The translations under genes and the position numbers were made by a program. From positions 10,599,995 through 10,663,994 of the forward strand of contig WMCF01000024.1 of NCBI GenBank assembly GCA_009792885.1: DNA of 64,000 nucleotides. The letters run 5' to 3'. The notes beneath the pieces were generated by a model. That model did not search any database and was not told the origin of the DNA. It saw only the letters and a program-made list of their open reading frames with translations. The stretch comes from Eremophila alpestris peregrina (lineage: Eukaryota; Chordata; Aves; Passeriformes; Alaudidae). This document shows positions 37,351 to 49,390 of the stretch, piece by piece. Within the stretch, counting starts at the first letter, position 1, and every line of letters starts with the position of its first letter.

Positions 37351-38699
37351 GTTGGGGTTTGTAGGACATCACTGCTCCCAGTACACCCTGATCCAGTTCC
37401 TGGGTGCTTTCAAGGATGCTGCCACACAACAGGTGAGACAGCTGCTCAATTATTTCATACTAAATTATTGAATTCATTGAAGAAAAGCATGAGTAAAGGC
37501 TTGGGGAAGAGTTTCAGGATTGCCTGGGAATAAACAGAAGCCTGACAGGCCTTTGCCCAGCAAGGATTTATTTGCCTCCTGCACTCGCAGAACATTCAGC
37601 TTCTCATTAATAAGAAACAAGGAGCTATGATGCAAGATTTATACAGCAATAATGAGGGGATTTGTTAGCATGATTCTGATTATTCCATAATGAAAGTCTA
37701 ATGAAACTAATAAAGCTTCATCACAGCCTGCAGGGATCTTGCCAGGAGCCAGACAGAGTGTGGGAATTGGGTTGTGGGAGGTCTTCGGAAAGGTGAGAGA
37801 GAAGCAGGTGCACCTGCCACTGAGGACTACAGGCTGCTGGGCAGGGACAACCTACCTCAAGCCTGTACCAGAATTGCTCATCCTGAAAGTACAGCATATC
37901 TTTTCCCCTCCAGACAGCTGCATGACAGGAGGAGCTGGGACAAAGACCAAGCTCAGCAAAGTCCCAAGACCCCGCACTGGAAGGTCATTGCATATTCGTG
38001 CCTGCAAATCACAGAAAACCAAATTCACCAGGGTCTGCCTGTGAGTACAGGGCATGGATATGGCTTCTGCATCAAGAGGATACAGTGGGGGGATACCTGG
38101 GCAACCTAATGGGCCTGAAAGGGTCACAGTCACTTCTACAACAGTTGGTGGAGAGGCCAGATCTCTATCCAGAGAGAAGGCTGAAGCGGATACACGATTG
38201 ATTAACATTTTCAAAATCATGGAAGCAACACCTGAACAGAGAACTCTTTATTGCAAAATTCTGCATTACCAAAGCACACAGTAAAGTGGAGAGGTAGTGA
38301 CGTATGTAACATCCCTAATCCATCATAAGTGGATTCAGAAGTAGCATGAGGAGAAAGACTGAGCAAGAGTGCCTTGGCTCACACAATCACCCCAAACAGT
38401 CTAAAATGCCACTGTTGGAGACCAAATCTTGGCCTCCAAGGACAAATGTACCCAGCAAGTCAGTCCTGCTCTTAACAACTCAGGCTGTGTGAGAAAAAAG
38501 GGAGGTGTCCTTGGGCTAAACTTGCTGTTTAGCCAACAGGTTGACTCCAGACACCTCTTCCCTGCAGAAAGATTTTGCTCTCTCATCAAATCAGGAGTGC
38601 ACCCCTAACTCTGAGGGGTACAGAGAAAGGCAGAAGCTTGTGACTGCTAGTGCTGCCACAACAATTAACAGAGCCCACAGCCAAATACACATCTCTTAA
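37351..38699 (+). CDS. Putative four-exon 3' part of an unrecognised gene
   Basis: Four stop-free blocks bounded by consensus-like splice sites: A 37351-37432 (acceptor 'gttctgcctgttgttcacag', donor CAG|GTGAGA), B 37734-37792 (acceptor 'catcacagcctgcag', donor AAG|GTGAGA), C 37914-38040 (acceptor 'atatcttttcccctccag', donor CCT|GTGAGT), D from 38568 (acceptor 'acacctcttccctgcag'). The introns, 301, 121 and 527 bases, all begin GT and end AG. The phases agree: A starts after one base and ends in phase 0, B is 19 codons plus two bases, C supplies the third base and then 42 codons, and D is 43 codons with TAA at 38697-38699. The sum is 132 codons. The start of A reads LGFVGHHCSQYTLIQFLGAF. No ATG or upstream exon was found, and no family is recognised. 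It could be a lineage-specific gene, a lncRNA, or coincidence of chosen sites. Confidence 0.22.
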
Positions 38700-38700
38700 T

Positions 38701-38706
38701 AATAAA
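38701..38706 (+). other. Polyadenylation hexamer AATAAA after the putative terminal exon
   Basis: AATAAA begins two bases after the TAA stop of block D. AATAAA occurs often by chance in AT-rich DNA, so its weight depends on the exon chain being real. No GU-rich downstream element is obvious. Confidence 0.25.
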
Positions 38707-41700
38707 AAAAAACCTGCAGACTAAACAAACTACGTGCTCTGGAGTAGCTGATGAGCTGTTGGGCACCGCTGCACGTTTATCCTGCAGAAGGGCAGAGACC
38801 TGGAACCACACATGTCAGGGAACACATGCTTCTGAAGGGGCACTCAATTCAAAGAGTGAATTTAATTAGATGTTAAATAGACAACTTCCCAAGGACCAGC
38901 TAGCAGAATTGCTCTGGGTATGCTGGAGTTAATGTTGATAAAGCAGGATTGCCTTGTTAATGAAAGAAGTCTGTGTTAATCATGGTAGGAAACAAACAGA
39001 TAGCTTTTACCCTTCCGAGGATCATTGCCATCAATACACTGCCACTCACAGGGAAAATACAAATTTTCCTCACCTCCAAAGGAAATATTTGAATGCTCAG
39101 AAGCTCAGCTCACTGACTGTGTAACATTATCTTACATGCAGCGCTCACATTTTTTTCATAACACAAAACTATCCCCAATTTGAGCTGAACAGATATACAT
39201 GTGTATTTTCCACAACATTATTATACATCTACTTTTCCTTATCAATATTTATTTCTTATAAGAGATTTTTGAATAGGTATGAACAGGATACACTTTGCTT
39301 TCTTTGGCAGCGATAAATACGCATTATAAAAGAATAAAACCTTTTACTGAACTGCAGCACAAATCAGCTCATTCTTACTTAACTTCTTAGAGACTATTTC
39401 CAACCTTCACATCATCCGAGGAGAAACAGCTCCATCTAAAGGGTAATTGGCTGCACAGTCCCCTGCCTCGTGTTTGCCACATCAGCTGTGTAAACATCAG
39501 GAGCACTGGGATGTTTGGGCTGGGCAGTGCAGGACATGGATTGGAAAGCCATGTTTGTAAAGCTGGCAAGAAGCTGATTTCCCTGCCTGAACAGGAAACT
39601 GATTCATTAATACTTTGTTTTCCCTTTGAATCACCTATTTACCAGTTCTCATTTACACGGCCTCTGGTAAGCGATTTTTGGTTTGCAGCCCACTATCCAG
39701 TATGAAACAAACAAGAGTCATGAATTTTGAACCAATTGAACCAATTTTGTCATGCAAAAAAGAATCCAAAATCCCTTTTAAGTGCCCTTTTAAAGCCATC
39801 CAGAAGCCTCTAATCCCTCTTAAATTCTATTGACTTGAAAAGAAGAGCACCTCCAAAGGGAACTTTTCACTTGTAAATATCCAATAGCTAGAAAAATTAT
39901 AGGAATTTTGAACAAACAGCTTTCAGAAATACATTCCTAGCTGAAGTGATATTGATTTTTGAAAAATCTTAGTTTAGGAGTATGCTTCCTTCATCAACCA
40001 ACGATTCTGAACTCAACCTGACAATGATACCATGAAGGTTATTCTCAATATGCATTTTCCAGTATTATACCCGGAAATTTCCTTCTTAATCCTCATTTCA
40101 CAGTACAGTTTAGCCACAGTTAAGAACAAAAATAGAACATTATTTCGTACAACTTTAAGAATATCTGATTAAAGGTTTCTAAATTATTTTTAGGCTCTCA
40201 TGCCTCTGCAATACTGAGCACACTGTCAAAGCAAAAGCAATGTTTTAATAAAGGTCTTCAGTGAGGATGAAGTACTTGGGGACTGTGGTCATAATTATAA
40301 ACATAATGGGCATTAAGTTAATAATGATGACAAAACCCAAGCTTTTCAGAAATCAAGTAGTATTCATTATAACGATGCAGTCTTTATTGAAGTAAAATAC
40401 TTAATCTAGATACAATATTAGGAAGGAGAGAGGAAAAACTTGATTACAATTCAGGTAGCAGAATGTTCTCAGTGGGGACAGTTACACTCAAAGCAAATTC
40501 AGCAGTGCAAGTTTGGATTCCTGGCTTTTATTCAGCCCTACTTCAGCTATATTGAAGACAGGACTGGTTTAGATCTATCTCTGTCTTGCTCCAGAAACAT
40601 TTCATTTCATAATGTCTCTAATTGATAAAATAGATTAAGTGTCTATTTAGAAAATAGCGAATTGAGAAATGGCACAGCCAATAGTGAAAGTGGTTTTCAC
40701 CATGGGGTGATAAAAGCTACCATCCAAATCATTTGGGGAGCACCTGAGCTATCAAATTAGCAGGCTGGGTTTGGGATTTTTGGGGGGTGATTTTGGCTTT
40801 TTTAAACTTTTTTATATGTCCCTGGTCCCCACAGTGCCACTTTCCCTAATTTTGAATCTTGTAGCATTCCCACAATTTACCACAACTGTTGTAATAGTTC
40901 TGAATCTGCACCAATTCCCGCAGCATCAAACACTCCCAATCTGCTCCTCTACACCAAACTTTCTTTAGCAATTCCTCTTCATCTTCTACGTAGGAGAGAG
41001 AACTGGCTTTCTTTATAACACAAAGACTGAAATTTGAACTCTAATGACGTCTGCTCACAGTGTACATCTCCCTCTGACTAACCATAATTAGGATAATAGC
41101 AGCACCCAGCGGAATCTCCCAGAGTCCAGAAGGACTAACACCAAACCAGACCCAGAAATATTCATAATATCACCCTCCCCATAACTGGCTTACTTATCCC
41201 TTTTGCAAGTTTATTTATGTAGCATTCAGAAAACACTGCACGTACATCATTTTGGGCTATTTTGGAGAGGGAAACAGGTACATAATTGACATACATAACC
41301 ACTCCCTGCTTTTTGCAGCACTGTGATGGCTTCAAAGAAAATTTTACAAATTATTCACATTAGCTCAAAGTCCTGCTGACGACCAAGAGTTGGCATGGGA
41401 GGAGATCAAAATTGTCCCAGATGTTCCATGAAGGTTTTCCAACATCCACAATTCTAGCTTAAACTACTTAGAGGCATTTTCTGCGTCTGTTGGATTTCTG
41501 TGTTCAAAACAATCCTTCATCAAACAAATATTTCTGAGACAATGTAACTTAGAGAGGTTTTGCAAAGACTGCTGTGCTTAAGTCTTATATTCATTAAGTC
41601 TATAAAAATATCAGTTGCTATAGTCCCAGTGTAAAATAAAAATATTATGTGTTGTTTCTTAAAGTAAATTTTTAAGGAAGCTTTTTCAGTTTTAACAGCC

Positions 41701-44700
41701 ACCTAAAAAGTTTTTGCACAACACTTGTGACTATATTGCCTGTTCTTAATAAAACTACCACAAAATTATTGAAATAGATCAGTATTAGATCAGTAACAAA
41801 CTGCAATGCCCTAATATGCTAACAAAAAATGTGATTCAAACTACTTCAAGGAAGCAATTTTCCACTTGTGTAGGCTTCAGGTTGATGGAGACTTAAAGTT
41901 AGTTGCTAAAGAAAGATCGATGGTCTGGAATTCCTTCCCTCCTGCAAACAAACTTGAAACAGGAATGCGTGATTAGGACACTGGAGATCACCTAGAAAAA
42001 TAAGAAATGGGTAAATAAAGGTGCTGAGCATCAGCCAGGAAAGATTTATGATATGGACATAATGAGTGCTGCAACTGGTCAGTGCAATTGTAATCAGCAA
42101 CAGGAACTGTCAGAGAAGTGTATAAACCCTGGTGTGGTCTTATTTAGTTCAAAGGTAGGCAGTCACCTGAAAACAGCCTTTTTTGCCTGATGTTAGATTT
42201 GTATAAGATTTTTATTAAATAGATTCTTCTCCTGTGAATTTACTGTTCATTCCAGAGATCACATTTAAACAGCTTTCCTCTCTTTTAGAGACAGAAAAAG
42301 ATTTGCCAGTGGTTTCATGCTTCACTTTCTTATTCCTTCTTTGGGTCTCCTGCTGGATCCACACTGAGTTAAGGAGACTTGATTTTTATAGACTACTCAA
42401 GCCCGGTGAGCAGCTAGCATGCTGTGCACACAGCCTGCATAAAACATTCATACTGCAGAATTAAAGTCTTCTGCTAAATCCTTTATTTGAGTTCAGGATG
42501 TCTCTCCCCCTCAGAGATTCTGCAAACATAAAATTTTTACATTAAATATTTTCTTTGGATTACCTCAAAAAAGTCTACATGAAATCAGTTCAATCTGCCC
42601 ATGGATTCAAAGTCAAGATAATATATGGGCCCATATTCCCTTGGACTCTTAAAGGGCAATGAAACCATCAGAGTTTAGTCTGTGCACTGTATCAGCCTGA
42701 GGAGGTTGGAGTTTTGTCTCCCCTCTCCTCTTTGCAGATTCAAGTAAAAGCCAGTAAGTTCTGATTCACAAAAGAAATTAAAGCAACTCTTTGCTGCCTT
42801 GCATATCTCCATTAGAGTAGCAGAACAAAAGTGGTACTTAAGAAAGTGGAATCTTAACAAAAGGTATCATCACTCAAGGAAAAATACATCACACTGGAGG
42901 AATTAACAGCTCCAAGGTGTTACATCTCACTCCTCAGGTGCTGCTGAGGCACTTGATCAGTCCCTGGCTAATGTCAAAGATAAATTGCACCTCCATTTAC
43001 AACTGAATCTGAGAGAGGTGTTAATCATTAATCATTACTGTTACTTGCATCACAGGAGGAGCCAACCGCTATTACAGCATCAAAATATTCCAGAGGTGAC
43101 CAGGGTGTGGTCAGCAGATTCCATTTCCTCCTTTGGATCAGGAAGGAACCTGACACCTTCTACACACTCTTACCTCACTGGCTGTCCTCAGAGCACTTCC
43201 AGCTCTCTGGAGCCCACTCAAATATTTTCGAAGATACCCACCTATACCAAGTTATCCCCAACCACACCTCAAACAACCCTGTGGGGGTGACTTTGAATAT
43301 TGATTGGATAAGTATATCCAATTTGCAGACCGATCTATGGTTCCTTCACAAAATCATCCCCACGTTATTTACATGATTATTGTTTACATGGTAATGTCCC
43401 CCGATAGGTCTGCAAAAGTGGAATCTGTCTCTTAAAATACACAAGAAAAGTCATTTTTCCAGTACTGTATTCTGCCACTTTACTGGTTCCAGAATAGAAA
43501 AGAATGATGCAAAACTATTCAGCAAGGGAAGATCCAAATTTCTTCACACAGAAATCCAATCTATTTAGAGCTGGTACAACACCTTTTCATCTCCTCTCCA
43601 GTATTATGACTTGGGAATGATGGCATCTTGCTCCCTTCCTTGTCATACAGTATCTGAAAGGACCAGCTAAGAAAAAATCTGTATAATCCAGAGTCAATGA
43701 ATGCCTCTTAGAAAATATATCTTCTTCAAAAGATATGATGGACACACAGTATTACTGACAGGCTGTAAAATATGAGTCCTATTTCAATTTAATCAGTTCT
43801 AAGGGCTGGAAATTGGTAACATGAATACTTTTCACAATATTGTTAATCTAAAATCACTCTGAGGCCAGTAGCTACTCCTCTGCAAGGACTGCTGGTTGCC
43901 TATCACTGCTGAGGAGTTACACATTCTTCTCCCCTTCTAAGACAATAAAACCGTACGAGGATGGCTTTTTTAATGAAATGGTCAAGAATTCGACAGAAGG
44001 AAAGTGTTTCATAGTAACAGTGCTCTGGTAGTCTCAAAATGGAATATTTTGTTTGGCATTGCTTTGCTCAATATTGTCATTCTTACTTCTATGTGATTAA
44101 CTTCTACTTTGTGACTGGCTGCATTTACTCAGGAATGGTTGAAAGTCCCATTTTTGTGTCTTTAATTGCTATTCTGTCCCACAGCAAAGCACAAAATCCT
44201 GTTTCACTGGGTTGCTGATACAGAGACAACTGCTCTGAGGAGCCTGTGTTTCACTCCTGTGCTGATACCTCAAGGTTACACAGCAGATATGTTTCAAAAT
44301 TATGAAAAAAAACCCAAAATCTGTAGTTTTCCAGTATCTCACCCCCTAGCATACACTCCATTTCTAGAAAATTCCATAAGAAGCTGCATTTTGCTGCATC
44401 CAGTCTTAACCAGGGAATCAGTCACGGACAAAAAACGTGAACTACATCACCTCTGATCACTGATTTTATGTTTTTTTATAATGCAAACAGCAAGAACGTG
44501 CTTGCAACGTGGAAGTTAACACCATTTCCTCCCAAAACTTAACATTTATTATAAAATCAGGAGAAAATTGACAACCGGAGACCTTCTGAAACGACTTTAA
44601 CCTTTCTTGTTCTTCAGGAGGAAGGAGACTAATAACCAACATCATAATTCTATTACTGGACAGCTTTATTTCTGTCTGTGTTGGAAAGCAGGAGAGGAGC

Positions 44701-47700
44701 AGATTTTCAGCACTGAGGAAAATCAAATCAGTCTCTGAAGAATTAATTGGAAAAAAAATTTAAAGGCATCATCAAGTTAAGCAGCATTGCAACCAACTGA
44801 GGCCTGTGTAAACTTCGTTGTAAAGCAGTGCCTAATGTGAAAAGAAAAGGCTCAGAAGTGCAATTTATAATGTCTTTGGCTTCTTAGCTTATGGAGCATT
44901 AGCTCCATATTTTCAGTCTTTGGGGGAAAATACCTCTACACTAGTTAAAATTGCAATTTGATACTCAGGGTAGAAAAAAATGAGCCTTTTAGAACTGAAT
45001 TCAAAACAGGAACTGAGTTTTATACCATTTTTATGCTGTCAGTGTTGAGGGAAATTAAATTTGTAGTAGCTACAGCTTTATTTAAGGAAATTATATACAA
45101 TTGTATCATTCTGCAGTAGTTCTTGAAATGCCTACTAAAGCCTTGTGAATAAGGCTGAAATAATAAAATCCAGATGTGAAAATCAGATACCATCAGAACC
45201 ACCCAGGACTTTTGGCAGTTCATTTAGGAGCAATACAAGACATTAGGATGAGATTCAATTCCAAAACTTAATTAACACTTTTGGTGTCAGAAACCTTATT
45301 GTAAGAATGAGGAGAGTCACCTTTACTTTTGTGAGACTTGTAGATGTTTGATAACTTCATCTTAACAACAATCCATATTAATGGAATAGCAGGAACCCCT
45401 GGGAAATTTTTCACAAGTGCTTCAGGAAGGTTGGACTTTTCTTCTGAACAACCACTAGCAGAGATCCCAACACATAAAAAATCTGATAAAACCAGTATGT
45501 CTTTAATCATTTAAGGCTGTAAGTGTTTTAAATCCCTGTTTCCTTCTGAAACCACAGGGTAGTGAACATTTCCTAGCCTTGTCCAAAGTTCTGAAGGAAA
45601 TAAAAATGCTACCAGAAAGATTCCGGTACTTTAACTCAATGTTCAAAATTTCTTTCCATGAAGCCATGAGATGATGAATGGAATTATTTTGGGGAGGAGA
45701 TTTTTGTTAATTGTTTTAATTTTTTTTTATTTTTTCATATTGCTTTGACTGCAGCTAAAAAGCTTTGAGGGACACATGTAAAATGTATTTTATGTAAGAA
45801 CTGTCATCCTACAGAGTCCTTTTTGTCTCAGATGCTCCTTCATGCTGCACGTTAGTTAGAAATATGCTGTTTACTTAAAAATAAATCAAACTATTTAATA
45901 AGAACTTGGCTTTTCATACAATTAATGTAAAGCATAAATCATTAAGTAGACTATTTCAATGAGTTATTTTGCTTTTTTGTTTGCTTTGTTAGTCTTCCCT
46001 AACAGCATCATCCAGGCATCCAGTATGCATCATACTATGGGAATCTGAAGCTTCAAAAAATACCAATCCTCCCTGATTTTTGTTTGTTTTAAGGAACCAT
46101 TAATTTGAGGGAATTCTTTCTCACTGAGCACTGTGCTAGGTAATTTAACTCTCTCTCTTCCCTGCTGTCCAAGAGCTACTGTGGCAAATTTACTGCATTA
46201 TTTAGACATTACTAATTATTTATTGCTGTGGGTAACAAAGCTTGGGAAAGCTGTGGGGTTTGAAATGTCACCTGGTGGCTCTTGACATCTCCTTTGCACA
46301 ATCTGAGCTTCCAAAAGAGCCAGTAGGGACAGGGCTTCATCTGAATGTCTCTAAAATGTAACACATTTCCAGTTTTTTTTTTTTTTTTTTTAATTTTTGG
46401 TTTTTGGGGCTTGAAATTTTCCTGTAAATTTGAAAAAAATCTACATCATCCATTAATGCTTAGCAACACAAGCAGGGTCTGTTGATTGCTATCTTAGGCA
46501 AACTGAAAGGATTTCAAAACTAAATACATATTCTCAAAGGTTTTTTTCCAAATAAAAGCTAAAAGTTTTAGAGCAAAGTAAAATAGTGGGGCACTGAGAA
46601 TGGAAGACTGACATGAAAGATGTGCAATACCTTGTAACAGTTTCTTTCCTCATTGCAAAATAGGATTTCTTACAACTCCAAATAAGATACACCTTCTTGA
46701 AATGCTATTTTTATCTGCCAAATAGATCTCAAGTATCTGCTTTCTGACATTTTTAACTTACAGTCCTCAAAAACACACAGTTCAAAGAATAACATGATAA
46801 AAAATCCCAGTTACACATATAGAAGCTATAACACACATCTGTCTATAGGAGTGTTGCTGCTTTTTTTTTCTTATTATTATTTGTTTAGGGTTTTGTTTGT
46901 TTGCTTGCTTGCAGAATTTGTTACAAATTTTAGTTTATATTGCAGCTAGAATCAGAATCAGAGGAGGGAATGCCACGAATTGTTTTTAAAGCACATTATG
47001 TTTGAATTTAACACAAGTGGAAAGACAATAGAAGTCCTAGAATAACCATTAAAATTTCAATTTCCAGCAGCACTGATGCCAGACACATCCTTGTAGAGGG
47101 ATTATACACAAAAAAAAAAAAAAAAATCAGTAACATATTAGTTTTGATGCAGAGGAAGCCTACCAAGAGCAGGAGGAGTTTTGCCAAGCCACGTTTGTTA
47201 AACACAGCCACTGCAGCTCCTTGGTGTTTATCCATCTGTGACCTGAGGAGCAAGGAGTGAATTCTGCCACCAGTTTCTGAATATGCAACATATTAATTTG
47301 GTTAACCAAGCTGGACAAAAATGGCCAAAATTCATTTAATCTCAGTCAAGTGTCACAAGGACATAATTCCCAAAATTACCTTGTCGGTCCTCACCCACAT
47401 CACAGCCTTGTACTTCATTGTGCACACACAGCTACAGACAATTTTCCAGCTGCTGCTTTGTCATCACAGTGGGCTAATTTTAATGTTCTATAAACATTGT
47501 TTCAAGGGCTTTGCTTTCCTGTGGTATCCAGACAGAAAATACACTGTACAGGCTCAGAGCACACTGCAGCTGAGGGTTACTGCCAGTTTGACTTGGAAAG
47601 CAATCAGGGAAACTCACTCCCTTTCTGATACAAGTTATGGATTGAAAATATCTTCCTTCCACGGTTTTAGTCTATAAACCATTCCTGCCAGTGATTACTG

Positions 47701-48435
47701 GCATTCCCTAAAAAACTTCTCCGTATGAAAACGACAACAACAGGGCAGTCTCCTTACAAAGTCGTATCTATACTGAAAATAAACTATTCCCTGAAACAAT
47801 ACTACTTCTGAAACGCAAAACACTTGAAAAATAATTGTGATAATTGATTATTCAGACCTCAAAGGAAAACATTCTATTTGTAATGCAGCACTATCAGACT
47901 TCTAAGCAACATCTCCTGCACTTGAAGCACTAATTTATGAGTGAAGAAAGAAAAAAATCACTGACACTGTGATTTGTTTTTGTCAGGGAGGAGTCTGTAA
48001 CACTGGGGATTGCTTTCCTCAACATTTTTAAGCCTAGTTTCACAGAAGCCCGTGCAGAAGCTGTTCTGAACTGCTCCCAGTGCATGTAGAAGAAAGCAAC
48101 TTAAAGATAAGCTGCTGATACACCTCAAACTTGACTTAACAGCAAGTCTTGCTAGGATCTAATTACTTTCATTTCTAGAGACAGCTTTTCTAAAACTCTG
48201 GATGCATTTTAAATTATTAGAGAAAATTAAAACAGGTAGAAGTTCAACACCGAAATAATTCTATTGTAGTTTGTAACTAAATAGAAAATCACTCTTAGAT
48301 ACATGTAAATTTTACCCTAGAGAGAAAAACTCCAGTGTTTTAAAAGGCCTGGAGAGGGTGAATTCGTTAAGATCTCTCCTGACAGCAGCATTTATCAATT
48401 TATTTACCACAACTTTCTGTAGTTAAACTGTACTG
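38707..48435. other. Unique AT-rich non-coding DNA
   Basis: I saw no gene or RNA gene on either strand. Open frames are at most about 118 codons and overlap. It holds T19 at 46373-46391, 'tttgtttgtttgcttgcttg' near 46894-46915, A17 at 47110-47126, and a tandem 'taatcat' pair at 43022-43035. No interspersed repeat was recognised with confidence. Confidence 0.5.
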
Positions 48436-48620
48436 GAGGGGCACTCCCCACGGCGGAACCCCACCGTAAGGATAATTTAGCATTTCAATAACAATCCGTG
48501 AGGAGGAGCGGAGGGCGGAACGGGAAGGTTTCTGTCCAGGAGATGGTGCTGCAGCTCCGGAGCTGCGGGCACACGGCACCGCAGCGAGCCGGGAGATGCA
48601 CCGGCACAGAGCCCGGGATG
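48436..48620. promoter_or_regulatory. Small CpG-dense island
   Basis: About 15 CpG dinucleotides fall within roughly 185 bases, in a window where CpG is otherwise rare. GC content rises sharply at 48495-48620. Such islands in vertebrates often mark promoters, and a donor-like ACC|GTAAGG sits at its left edge on the plus strand (48464-48472). No clear core promoter or first exon could be fixed. The island may instead be composition that spilled over from the adjacent minisatellite. Confidence 0.4.
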
Positions 48621-48895
48621 GAACCTGAGATAAACACCGGGATGCACACCGAGATGGAGCCCGGAATAGAGCCTTACGCCAGGATACACAGCCAGGAATA
48701 CACATCAGATAGAGCCTTACACCTGGATAGAGCCGGAGAGATAGAGCCTCACACAGGGATATAGCCTGAGAGACACACTGGGATGTAGAGCCCAGGAGGG
48801 AGCCTCATCCGGGGATATACATCAGGATACAGCCCGGAATACCCAGTCTCACACCGGGATATACAACAGGATGCACTCTGGAATGCTAACTCGCA
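48600..48895 (+). repeat. Degenerate GC-rich minisatellite
   Basis: Imperfect reiteration of a word near 'agcctcacaccgggatatac' is visible through the block, with a longer period of about 44-45 bases. For example, 48803-48847 aligns with 48848-48892, both carrying '-ctca-ccggggatataca' cores followed by 'caggat'. The unit is decayed towards the left. The open frame at 48498-48764 translates to recurring EPG/IEP tripeptides, which is a consequence of the repeat and not a protein. Confidence 0.7.
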
Positions 48896-49169
48896 TCCCC
48901 AATCCCTCCTGGAACTCCAAAACAACAGCTCAGGGAAAGAAAGATTCCCCCAACAGAAGTCTTTCCTTAATGTCTTTTCTTATTAGGCTTGCTCCAGGTA
49001 CAGCAAGAATTGCCAAAGTGTTAAAAAAATCCAGCGGGTTCTCACATGTATCAGGTGAGAAGGTGCTGTGGTGCAAGTAATGCTCCTTCCAGTTACCTCC
49101 CTTCCTACACACCTGCATCCACACACAGAAACACAACGGCATTGCAAAGATTTCTGTAACAGCCCCTTA

Positions 49170-49390
49170 AATGAAAAACAAAAAATTCCTTTAAGAAATC
49201 TCAAAAAAAATCCAAAAAAATCACCCAGAGAACTAACACCTCTTTTCAAAAGTCACTACACTCAAAAAAAACCCCAAAAAGCCAAAGACAATTAAAAAAA
49301 AAAACTAAAAACACACAAAAAAGCACACAGCAAAGAAATACAGATTCTACCAAACAAATCACCCTGAATTTTTTTTTTTTTTTTTTAATC
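49170..49390. repeat. A-rich low-complexity DNA ending in poly-T
   Basis: Many runs of 7-11 A are interspersed with C ('aaaaaaaaccccaaaaagcc' type), then T18 at 49369-49386. Strong A/C strand asymmetry stops abruptly at the T tract. No repeat unit can be defined. Confidence 0.75.

Noticed and set aside
48498..48764. Open frame with EPG/IEP tripeptide repeats
   Set aside because: The periodicity is that of the underlying minisatellite DNA and it is imperfect in length, so a protein is unlikely.
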